A DNA stretch of 21,299 nucleotides from Gallionella sp. UBA4121 (GTDB taxonomy: Bacteria; Pseudomonadota; Gammaproteobacteria; Burkholderiales; Gallionellaceae), in contig DFWZ01000001.1 of assembly GCA_002381565.1 (NCBI GenBank), forward strand, positions 138,912-160,210. Direction: 5' to 3'. Shown one piece after another: positions 14,797 through 21,299 of this stretch. A model generated the notes under the pieces. It was given only the letters and a program-made list of their open reading frames with translations. It made no database searches and had not been told where the DNA came from. Numbering within the stretch: the first letter of the stretch is position 1; the number at the start of each line of letters is the position of its first letter. The position numbers and the translations under genes were made by a program.

Positions 14797-16110
14797 ATGA
14801 AACCAATCAACGTAGGACTACTAGGCATCGGCACCGTCGGCGGCGGCACGTTCACCGTGCTGCAGCGCAATGCGGAAGAAATCACCCGGCGCGCCGGACG
14901 CGCCATCCGCATCGTGGCCGTCGCCGATAAAAATATGGCGCTGGCAAGGCAAGTCACGGGCGGCACATGCCGCGTGACCGATGATGCTTTCTCGATAGTG
15001 AACGACCCGGAAGTCGACATCGTCGTCGAGCTGATCGGCGGCTATGGGGTGGCGAAAGAGCTGGTGTTGCAGGCCATTGCAAACGGCAAGCATGTGGTCA
15101 CCGCCAACAAGGCTTTGCTTGCGACACACGGCAACGAAATATTCAAGGCGGCGCAGGACAAGGGCGTGATGGTCGGCTTCGAGGCGGCGGTAGCGGGCGG
15201 CATCCCCATCATCAAGGCGGTGCGCGAGGGGCTTACCGCGAACCGTATCGAGTGGATCGCCGGCATCATCAATGGCACGACCAATTTCATCCTGTCCGAA
15301 ATGCGCGACAAGGGTCTTTCCTTCGACACCGTGCTCAAAGAAGCGCAGCGTCTGGGTTATGCCGAAGCCGATCCGACCTTCGATATCGAAGGCGTGGACG
15401 CCGCACACAAGATTACGCTGCTGGCCTCACTTGCGTTCGGTATTCCCGTGCAGTTCGACAAGGCCTACATCGAAGGCATTTCCAAGCTGGATGCGGTGGA
15501 CATCAAATACGCCGAACAGCTGGGTTATCGCATCAAGCTGTTGGGCATCGCACGTCGCACGCCCGAGGGCGTCGAGCTGCGCGTGCATCCGACGCTGATC
15601 CCCGCGCGCCGCCTGATCGCCAACGTGGAAGGCGCGATGAACGCGGTGCTGGTGCAGGCTGATGCAGTCGGCGCCACGCTGTATTATGGCAAGGGCGCAG
15701 GCGCCGAACCTACCGCCAGCGCGGTGATCGCAGATCTGGTCGACATCACGCGTATGCACACGGCTGACCCTGAAAATCGCGTGCCGCACCTGGCCTTCCA
15801 GCCGGATGCGATGGTCGATCTGCCGATGTTGTCCATGGATGACGTGATCACCAGTTACTACCTGCGCCTGCGTGTTGCAGACAAGACGGGCGTGCTGGCC
15901 GACATCACCCGCATCCTGGCCGACGAGCAGATTTCAATCGATGCGGTGATCCAGAAGGAACCGGGCGAAGGTGAAACCCAGGCCGACCTGATCATGCTCA
16001 CCCATCAGACCCGCGAGAAAAGCATCAATGCGGCGATCGCAAAGATCGAAGCGCTTTCCGTGGTGGTCGGCAAGGTGACCAGGTTACGGATGGAAGAACT
16101 GGGAAAATAA
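14797..16110 (+). CDS. hom: Homoserine dehydrogenase
   Basis: Homoserine dehydrogenase reduces aspartate semialdehyde to homoserine for threonine, methionine and isoleucine synthesis. The 437-residue monofunctional enzyme starts MKPINVGLLGIGTVGGGTF, with a dinucleotide-binding G-x-G-x-x-G at 10-15. The substrate/catalytic domain contains Lys105 (VVTANKALLATHG), GGIPIIKAVREGL, NRIEWIAGIINGTTNFIL, EAQRLGYAEADPTFDIEG.DAAHK with Lys205, and LGYRIKLLGIA. A C-terminal ACT domain (about 350-435; YYLRLRVADKTGVLADITR) suggests allosteric control by threonine. AGGAA lies 9 nt before the ATG. It is upstream of thrC, which uses the next intermediate after ThrB. No thrB is seen in the window. Confidence 0.97.
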   Translation: MKPINVGLLGIGTVGGGTFTVLQRNAEEITRRAGRAIRIVAVADKNMALARQVTGGTCRVTDDAFSIVNDPEVDIVVELIGGYGVAKELVLQAIANGKHVVTANKALLATHGNEIFKAAQDKGVMVGFEAAVAGGIPIIKAVREGLTANRIEWIAGIINGTTNFILSEMRDKGLSFDTVLKEAQRLGYAEADPTFDIEGVDAAHKITLLASLAFGIPVQFDKAYIEGISKLDAVDIKYAEQLGYRIKLLGIARRTPEGVELRVHPTLIPARRLIANVEGAMNAVLVQADAVGATLYYGKGAGAEPTASAVIADLVDITRMHTADPENRVPHLAFQPDAMVDLPMLSMDDVITSYYLRLRVADKTGVLADITRILADEQISIDAVIQKEPGEGETQADLIMLTHQTREKSINAAIAKIEALSVVVGKVTRLRMEELGK

Positions 16111-16113
16111 GCT

Positions 16114-16266
16114 GTCATTCCCGCGAAAGCGGGAATCCAGTTGATTGTAATGCCCCGCGCAGCGGGACGAACCGGTCGCCGATGACGGTGAGTTTCGAGG
16201 AAAGGCCAAACTTGGCGGTTTCGCCGAATTAAATTTTCGCTGGATTCCCGCTTTCGCGGGAATGAC
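16114..16266. repeat. Composite palindrome-ended repeat element, copy 2 (hom-thrC gap)
   Basis: The ends at 16114-16140 and 16240-16266 are a perfect 27-bp inverted repeat, each end also a hairpin (CCCGCGAAAGCGGG type). The 153-bp element occupies nearly the whole hom-thrC gap. Its core, read on the minus strand (16179-16211), matches copy 1 at 30 of 33 positions, so it is inserted in the opposite core orientation. In the mRNA, both ends can form stable local stems or one long-range helix. Confidence 0.85.
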
Positions 16267-16284
16267 GCAGAAGTGAGTTATCAA

Positions 16285-17715
16285 ATGAAATACATCTCCA
16301 CACGGGGCAATGCGCCCGCCAGGACGTTCACCGAAATATTGCTGGGGGGCCTGGCACCCGATGGCGGCCTGTACCTGCCGGAAGAATATCCGCAGGTGAG
16401 CCGGGCAGAACTGGATGCCTGGCGCAGTCTGTCTTATGCAGACCTGGCGTTTGCCGTGCTGTCAAAGTTCGCGACCGACATTCCGGCCGATGACCTGAAG
16501 GCTATTCTGGACAAGACCTATACGGCAGACGTTTACAGCAACGGTCGCGCGGACAGCGATGCCGCCCAGATCACACCGCTGAGAACTCTGGCGCCGGGCG
16601 TGCATATTCTGGAGTTGTCCAACGGCCCGACCCTGGCGTTCAAGGACATGGCGATGCAGCTGCTGGGCAACCTGTTCGAATATGCGCTCGACAAGCAACA
16701 TGCCGAACTGAATATTCTCGGTGCGACTTCGGGAGATACCGGTTCCGCTGCCGAATATGCGATGCGGGGCAAGCGCGGCATCCGCGTGTTCATGCTCTCG
16801 CCCAACGGCAAGATGAGTGCTTTTCAGCGCGCGCAGATGTATTCGCTGCAGGATCCGAACATCTACAACATCGCCATCAACGGCATGTTCGACGATGCGC
16901 AGGACATGGTGAAAGCGGTGTCCAACGATCACGCCTTCAAGGCTGCCCACAAGATCGGCACGGTCAATTCGATCAACTGGGGGCGCGTGTCGGCGCAGAT
17001 CGTGTATTACTTCAAGGGCTACTTTGCCGCCACGAAATCGAACGATGAACAGGTGGCGTTTTCGGTGCCGTCCGGCAACTTCGGCAATATCTGCGCCGGG
17101 CACATCGCGCGCATGATGGGGCTGCCGATCGGCCAGCTGATTCTGGCGACCAACGAGAACGACGTGCTGGACGAGTTTTTCAGAACCGGCGCCTACCGTC
17201 CGCGCGGTACGGACCACACTTACCAGACCAGCAGCCCGTCGATGGATATTTCCAAGGCGTCCAACTTCGAGCGCTTCGTGTATGACCTGGTCGGGCGCGA
17301 CGGCGCGAAGGTGCGCGAATTCTGGAGCCGCGTGGATGCGGGCGGCGCGTTCGACATCAAGGGTACGCCATACTGGGATGCCCTTATTAAATTTAACTTT
17401 GCTTCCGGCAAGAGCACGCACTATGACCGTCTCAAGACGATACGCGAGTTGTGGGAGGAATACGGCGTAATGGTGGATACCCATACCGCCGACGGCCTCA
17501 AGGTAGGTCTGGAACAACGCCGCCCGGGTCTGCCGCTGATCTGTCTGGAAACCGCGCTGCCTGCCAAGTTCGAGGAGACTATTCTGGAGGCGCTGGGCCG
17601 CAAACCCGAACGCCCCAAAGCACTGGAGGGCATCGAAAACCTGCCGCAGCGCGTCGAGGTGATGGATGCCGATGTGGCGACGTTAAAGGCTTACCTTGCG
17701 GCAAATGTCCCTTAA
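16285..17715 (+). CDS. thrC: Threonine synthase
   Basis: Threonine synthase makes threonine from O-phosphohomoserine using PLP. The 476-residue protein starts MKYISTRGNAPARTFTEILLGGLAPDGGLYLPE, the usual start of the long (class II) form. I prefer the ATG at 16285 to the GTG at 16273, which would add four unrelated residues. PLP Lys120 lies in GPTLAFKDMAMQ. LGATSGDTGSAAEYAMRGKRGI and FSVPSGNFGNICAGHIARMMGLPI are the phosphate-binding and family motifs. The C-terminal AD.LKVGLEQ... and CLETALPAKFEETI also match. The gene follows hom after the repeat element, and the element ends 18 nt before this ATG, so the ribosome site (AAGTGAG) lies immediately beyond the repeat. Confidence 0.97.
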   Translation: MKYISTRGNAPARTFTEILLGGLAPDGGLYLPEEYPQVSRAELDAWRSLSYADLAFAVLSKFATDIPADDLKAILDKTYTADVYSNGRADSDAAQITPLRTLAPGVHILELSNGPTLAFKDMAMQLLGNLFEYALDKQHAELNILGATSGDTGSAAEYAMRGKRGIRVFMLSPNGKMSAFQRAQMYSLQDPNIYNIAINGMFDDAQDMVKAVSNDHAFKAAHKIGTVNSINWGRVSAQIVYYFKGYFAATKSNDEQVAFSVPSGNFGNICAGHIARMMGLPIGQLILATNENDVLDEFFRTGAYRPRGTDHTYQTSSPSMDISKASNFERFVYDLVGRDGAKVREFWSRVDAGGAFDIKGTPYWDALIKFNFASGKSTHYDRLKTIRELWEEYGVMVDTHTADGLKVGLEQRRPGLPLICLETALPAKFEETILEALGRKPERPKALEGIENLPQRVEVMDADVATLKAYLAANVP

Positions 17716-17727
17716 ATCCGGGCCGGA

Positions 17728-17859
17728 TGGCCGTTCCTCGAAACTTCGGCCTTTGGTCTCGTTTTGCCGCAAGCTCGAAACTTCGCTACGCTCGTTTTAT
17801 AGAAACTCACTGCGTTCGTTTTTCCGCCGCTGCCTGCCCCCGAATGGGGTGGGAATGAC
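17728..17859. repeat. Remnant of the composite repeat element, copy 3
   Basis: The 18 bases at 17728-17745 are identical to the core of copy 1 (13160-13177), and the stretch ends at 17859 with GGGAATGAC, matching one terminal repeat end. No left-hand terminal repeat is visible and the rest diverges, so this looks like a truncated or rearranged copy. It lies between thrC and the AEC transporter gene and ends 8 nt before that ATG. Confidence 0.55.
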
Positions 17860-17867
17860 GTGAGCGC

Positions 17868-18773
17868 ATGAATAATCTCATCCTGCTCGTCCTGTGTTTC
17901 GTCGCCGGTGTTTTTTTGCACCGGTTCAATCGCATGCCGGCCAGCACGCCGGCGGTGCTCAGCAGTTTTATCATCCATGTTTCCTTTCCCGCGCTGATAC
18001 TGCTGTCGGTGCATGACCTGAAGATCAGCGGCGATGTCGGGTTGATGGCGGCGATGGCGTGGATATTGTTTGCGATGTCGGCGGGATTCTTCTGGCTGGT
18101 CGGACGCTGGATGAACTGGGCGCGCCCCACTGTGGGTGCGCTGATATTGACCGGCGGGTTGAGTAACACTTCGTATGTCGGTTTGCCGATGATAGAGGCG
18201 TACTACGGGCATCAGGGAATCGCCAGCGGCATCATCGTCGATCAGCTGGGTTCATTTCTGGTGCTCTCCACGCTGGGGATCACCTTCGCAGGCATTTACT
18301 CCTCGGGCCGTCCGAAGGTGAGCGAAATGGCTATGCGCGTGTTGCGCTTCCCGCCTTTCATCGCCCTCATCATTGCGCTGCTGTTGCTGCCGGTGCACTA
18401 TCCGGAATGGATGAGTCTGGTGTTGAAGCGCATGGGCGACACCCTGGCGCCGCTGGCGCTGCTGTCGGTTGGCTTTCAGTTGCGTCTGGGACATCTGGCA
18501 GGCAACGGCAAGAAGCTGGCAGTCGGTCTGGGGTTCAAGCTGGTGCTGGCGCCGCTGGTGTTGTTTTTGCTGTACGTGCCGTTGCTGGGCGCGCACGGGC
18601 AGGCGATACAGATCACCCTGTTCGAAGCGGCCATGCCGCCGATGATCACCGCCGCGATACTCGCCACCGAACACGATCTGGATCCCCCGTTTGCTACCTT
18701 GATGGTGGCGGTGGGTCTGGTGATCTCCTTCGTCACGCTCACGGCCTGGTGGTGGCTGATGCGTGGAATATAA
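17868..18773 (+). CDS. AEC-family (auxin efflux carrier-like) transporter
   Basis: A 301-residue inner-membrane protein with about ten hydrophobic segments, beginning MNNLILLVLCFVAGVFLHRF. Family features are LSSFIIHVSFPALILLSVHDL, GGLSNTSYVGLPMIEAYYG (the conserved mid-protein asparagine-containing segment), the inverted second half and EAAMPPMITAAILATEHD near the C-terminus. Bacterial AEC members export or import organic acids such as malate or malonate. The substrate here is unknown. The glycerate kinase gene begins 22 nt downstream, so a C3 hydroxyacid is an attractive but unproven guess. The ribosome site is weak. The start lies next to the repeat remnant. Confidence 0.88.
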   Translation: MNNLILLVLCFVAGVFLHRFNRMPASTPAVLSSFIIHVSFPALILLSVHDLKISGDVGLMAAMAWILFAMSAGFFWLVGRWMNWARPTVGALILTGGLSNTSYVGLPMIEAYYGHQGIASGIIVDQLGSFLVLSTLGITFAGIYSSGRPKVSEMAMRVLRFPPFIALIIALLLLPVHYPEWMSLVLKRMGDTLAPLALLSVGFQLRLGHLAGNGKKLAVGLGFKLVLAPLVLFLLYVPLLGAHGQAIQITLFEAAMPPMITAAILATEHDLDPPFATLMVAVGLVISFVTLTAWWWLMRGI

Positions 18774-18795
18774 ATCGAGTTTCGACAGGACTGAC

Positions 18796-20064
18796 ATGAG
18801 CGACCAGAACCCACGGGCGTTGTTACAGCAAATGTTTGCCGCCGCTATCGCCGCCGCCCAGCCTGAACTTTGCATACCTCGCTATATCCCGGCGCCGCCG
18901 AAGGGACGGCTGATTGTCATCGGTGCCGGAAAGGCGTCTGCGGCGATGGCGCGCACAGTGGAAAATTGCTGGTCATCCCCTCTCGAAGGGCTGGTCGTGA
19001 CGCGCTATGGCTATGCCGTATCCTGCAAACACATCGAGATACTCGAGGCTGCGCACCCGGTGCCCGATGAGGCGGGGCTGCTGGCCAGCCGCCGCATTTT
19101 GGCGCTGGTATCCAACCTGACGGCGGATGATCTTGTGCTGTGTCTGATTTCAGGAGGCGGTTCATCCCTGCTGTCGCTGCCGGCAGCAACACTCACCCTC
19201 GAAGACAAACAATCCATCAATCGCAGCTTGCTCAGGAGCGGCGCCACGATTACAGAGATGAATTGCGTGCGTCGCCATCTGTCCGCGATCAAGGGTGGCC
19301 GTCTGGCCGCAGCCTGTCGCCCGGCCCGTGTGGTGAATCTGATCATCTCGGATGTTCCCGGCGATGACCCGGTTGACATCGCTTCGGGGCCGACCGTCGC
19401 GGATTCAAGCACCTGCTCCGATGCGCTCGCCATCCTGCGCCGCTATGCCATTGATGTGCCGGATCGTGTGATCGAACTTCTGACAAGCGGGGCAGGGGAG
19501 TCGATTAAACCGGGGGATGTGCGACTGCCGCAGATTGAGACCCACCTGGTCGCGACCCCGCAAATGGCGCTGGAGGCTGCCGCAGCCGTGGCTCACAACT
19601 CAGGTGTTGCATGCCATATCCTGAGCGACTCGATCGAGGGCGAAGCGCGCGACGTTGGACGGGTTTTAGGTGGCATTGCGCTACAGGTGAAAAGGCGCGG
19701 ACAGCCATTTAAGCCGCCCTGTGTGCTGCTCTCCGGCGGCGAGAGTACCGTGACTGTCAGGGGAGACGGGCGAGGCGGCCGCAATGTCGAGTACCTGCTG
19801 TCTCTGGCGATGACATTGCAGGGTGAGCCGGGAATCCATGCGCTTGCAGCCGATACCGACGGTGTCGACGGTCTTGAGGAAATTGCCGGCGCCTGTCTTG
19901 CGCCAGATACGCTGGCGCGTGCCTGGGCGCAGGGGATTAATCCTGCCGACAGCCTGGATCGAAATGATGGGCACGGCTTTTTCGGTGCGCTGGGTGACTC
20001 GATCGTGACCGGGCCGACCCTGACCAACGTAAATGACTTCCGCGCCATTTTCGTTGCAGACTGA
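18796..20064 (+). CDS. Glycerate 2-kinase, type II (GckA/TtuD; DUF4147-MOFRL)
   Basis: This family phosphorylates D-glycerate, forming 2-phosphoglycerate. Members were long annotated as hydroxypyruvate reductase TtuD. The 422-residue protein has the N-terminal DUF4147 domain (RLIVIGAGKASAAMARTVE, AAHPVPDEAG, LVLCLISGGGSSLLSLP, MNCVRRHLSAIKGGRLA, IISDVPGDDPVDIASGPT) and the C-terminal MOFRL domain (LLSGGESTVTVRGDGRGGRN, ALAADTDGVDG and the end LTNVNDFRAIFV). I chose the ATG at 18796 with AGGA 6 nt upstream, over an ATG at 18763 that overlaps the AEC gene. The 22-nt gap suggests co-transcription with the AEC gene. It converges with lutC 27 nt away and no terminator is evident. Confidence 0.93.
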   Translation: MSDQNPRALLQQMFAAAIAAAQPELCIPRYIPAPPKGRLIVIGAGKASAAMARTVENCWSSPLEGLVVTRYGYAVSCKHIEILEAAHPVPDEAGLLASRRILALVSNLTADDLVLCLISGGGSSLLSLPAATLTLEDKQSINRSLLRSGATITEMNCVRRHLSAIKGGRLAAACRPARVVNLIISDVPGDDPVDIASGPTVADSSTCSDALAILRRYAIDVPDRVIELLTSGAGESIKPGDVRLPQIETHLVATPQMALEAAAAVAHNSGVACHILSDSIEGEARDVGRVLGGIALQVKRRGQPFKPPCVLLSGGESTVTVRGDGRGGRNVEYLLSLAMTLQGEPGIHALAADTDGVDGLEEIAGACLAPDTLARAWAQGINPADSLDRNDGHGFFGALGDSIVTGPTLTNVNDFRAIFVAD

Positions 20065-20091
20065 ACGGCGGGGTTACGCTGTCAGCCTGCT

Positions 20092-20724
20092 TCAGGCGTG
20101 AGCCAGAATCAGCAGCACCCGATAAGGGCCGTGCGCGCCCAGCGTGACGGTCTGTTCGATATCGGCGGTGCGTGAAGGCCCCGAGATGAAATTGACTGTT
20201 CTTGGCGGCTGTTTGAATTCACGGCGCAACAGATCCCAGGCGTCTTCCATGGTCGCGACGATGCGATTCGGATCAACGATGGCCACATGCGTTTCCGGCA
20301 ACAGGCTGGTGGTCGCCGGCGTTTCTGCGCCGCCCAGCATCATCAGTGTTCCCGTCTCGGCGATGGCGCAGAACGCAGCGGTCACGCCCGACGCGTCGTG
20401 ATCGTTGGCCGGACGCGACTGCATATCGATTCCTGCCTGAATCCACGGTAATTCCGCCAGCGATGGCCAGCACACAGCGGATAGCGGCAGGGTTTTTTCG
20501 GTCAGATAGCGCGCCAGTAACGCCGGCACTTCAGCGCGATCATTGGTCTCCAGCACATCGCTGGATAATTTGAGGGCGCGCTCCACAAAGTGCGCGACCA
20601 GATCTTCCGGGGGCGGTGGCAGCGGTCCGCGCGGGTGCTGTGCAAGATACTGTTCTATCGTTCCGGCAGACGTATCGTCAGTTGCATGGCGTATCCTGCC
20701 CAGTATTTTTTCGCGTGCATTCAT
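20092..20724 (-). CDS. lutC: LutC-type lactate utilization protein (LUD domain)
   Basis: LutC is one of three subunits of the LutABC L-lactate oxidation complex, which converts lactate to pyruvate. The 210-residue protein contains the LUD/DUF162 pattern: N-terminal MNAREKILGRIRHA, then SGVTAAFCAIAETGTLMMLGG, TSLLPETHVAIVDPNRIV and the C-terminal VNFISGPSRTADIEQTVTLGAHGPYRVLLIL. The ATG overlaps the lutB stop by four bases (ATGA), so the two are translationally coupled. It converges on the glycerate kinase gene. Family assignment is sure; that the substrate is lactate rests on homology. Confidence 0.93.
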   Translation of the reverse strand: MNAREKILGRIRHATDDTSAGTIEQYLAQHPRGPLPPPPEDLVAHFVERALKLSSDVLETNDRAEVPALLARYLTEKTLPLSAVCWPSLAELPWIQAGIDMQSRPANDHDASGVTAAFCAIAETGTLMMLGGAETPATTSLLPETHVAIVDPNRIVATMEDAWDLLRREFKQPPRTVNFISGPSRTADIEQTVTLGAHGPYRVLLILAHA

Positions 20725-21299
20725 TTGTTTTTTTCCATCTGATACAACTCACGGAAGGTCTTGCCCTGTGGTGCCGGGAAATCCCGGCCGTCGCTCCAGC
20801 CGCGCGCGCCGGGCAGGTGATGCAGCAGCTTTTCCCTGCCGCCCAGGAGTTTCATGAATCGTACGGCTATGCTGGTCGTCATGGCATATATCTTCGGGTG
20901 GAGCGCAAGCCATGCCCATGCCCGGAGCATAAAGGTTTCCTGACGTGACTTCATGCCGATTTCCATCTGTTTCTCGCGCAATTTGCGCAACAGATCCGGC
21001 AGAGGGATTTTGACCGGGCAGACGACCGTGCACGCACCGCACAGGGTCGACGCATTGGGCAGATCCGGCGCGTTCTCCATGCCTCCGAGCAGCGGCGTCA
21101 GTATCGACCCCATCGGGCCGGGATAAACCCAGCCATAAGCGTGTCCGCCGATATTCTGGTACACGGGACAATGGTTCATGCACGCGCCGCAACGTATGCA
21201 GCGCAGCATGTCCTGCATCTCGCCGCCCAGCAGGCTGCTGCGCCCGTTGTCCAGCAGGATGATATGGAAATGTTCTGGGCCATCGGAATCGCTGTCGTC
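20721..21299 (-). CDS. lutB: LutB-type iron-sulfur protein, 5' end beyond window edge
   Basis: About 192 C-terminal residues are present; the full family length is about 470. The visible part begins upstream of the first internal Met and carries the ferredoxin motifs CIRCGACMNHCPVY and CGACTVVCPVKIPL. These coordinate two 4Fe-4S clusters and are followed by the family motif PDLLRKLREKQ. The C-terminal segment (WAWLALHPKIYAMTTSIAVRFMKLLGG, then ARGWSDGRDFPAPQGKTFREL) matches LutB/YkgF. LutB passes electrons from lactate oxidation. The missing N-terminal part and any lutA would lie to the right of this window. It is coupled to lutC by a 4-bp overlap. Confidence 0.95.
   Translation of the reverse strand, partial: DDSDSDGPEHFHIILLDNGRSSLLGGEMQDMLRCIRCGACMNHCPVYQNIGGHAYGWVYPGPMGSILTPLLGGMENAPDLPNASTLCGACTVVCPVKIPLPDLLRKLREKQMEIGMKSRQETFMLRAWAWLALHPKIYAMTTSIAVRFMKLLGGREKLLHHLPGARGWSDGRDFPAPQGKTFRELYQMEKNK

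Noticed and set aside
13091..16266. Possible CRISPR array from repeated palindromes
   Set aside because: The repeats are inverted, terminal to unique elements and not regularly spaced with short spacers; no cas genes are present.
16462..17517. 351-aa minus-strand open frame
   Set aside because: Antisense shadow of thrC, which carries all catalytic motifs on the plus strand.
20085..20097. Terminator between glycerate kinase and lutC
   Set aside because: GCCTG-CTT-CAGGC forms a 5-bp hairpin, but no T tract follows on either strand and it overlaps the lutC end.

Overview
The window looks like a chromosomal segment of a Gram-negative betaproteobacterium. Evidence is the outer-membrane genes (OmpW, Slp), the AlaA-type aminotransferase followed by hom and thrC, a moderate-to-high GC content, and a CCA-encoding tRNA-Ser. 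By overall impression of the proteins it could belong to the Nitrosomonadales/Gallionellaceae, but that is a guess without a search. No phage, IS transposase, CRISPR array or origin is visible.

Layout, left to right. (1) 1-2700, minus strand: the truncated 3' part of tex is missing at the window edge, and upstream of it lies a Bax-inhibitor-1 family membrane protein. A GC-rich terminator separates the two. (2) 2923-10747: two large membrane-anchored diguanylate cyclases on the plus strand flank the minus-strand envelope genes slp and ompW. The first is CHASE-PAS-PAS-GGDEF. The second is a periplasmic Cache-like domain followed by PAS-PAS-PAS-LOV-PAS-GGDEF. They share two PAS modules that remain similar at DNA level. 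The ompW upstream region carries a perfect FNR-type box placed at a class II promoter position. The ompW/cyclase gap also holds a hairpin-rich stretch ending in an orphan rho-independent terminator, which is a small RNA candidate, and a 17-bp palindrome. (3) 10871-11635, minus: a TacA/TacT-like toxin-antitoxin pair (ribbon-helix-helix antitoxin plus GNAT toxin), then tRNA-Ser(UGA) with its terminator. (4) 12008-12903, minus: queD (queuosine/preQ0 pathway) and an Mth938-like protein. (5) 13480-17715, plus: alaA, hom and thrC, an alanine/threonine biosynthesis block. The three gaps at and around it (before alaA, between hom and thrC, after thrC) contain copies or remnants of the same palindrome-ended, non-coding repeat element. 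(6) 17868-20064, plus: an AEC-family transporter and a type-II glycerate 2-kinase, probably one operon. They converge on lutC and the partial lutB on the minus strand (lactate oxidation).

The most interesting points are: a LOV photoreceptor domain with its photoactive Cys and flavin contacts intact but with the signalling Gln replaced by Ile; domain shuffling between the two cyclases; the FNR-type promoter of ompW; the candidate small RNA between ompW and the LOV cyclase; and the family of approximately 150-170 bp composite repeats bracketing the threonine genes. I saw no clearly novel multi-gene system. The remaining genes are recognisable families.
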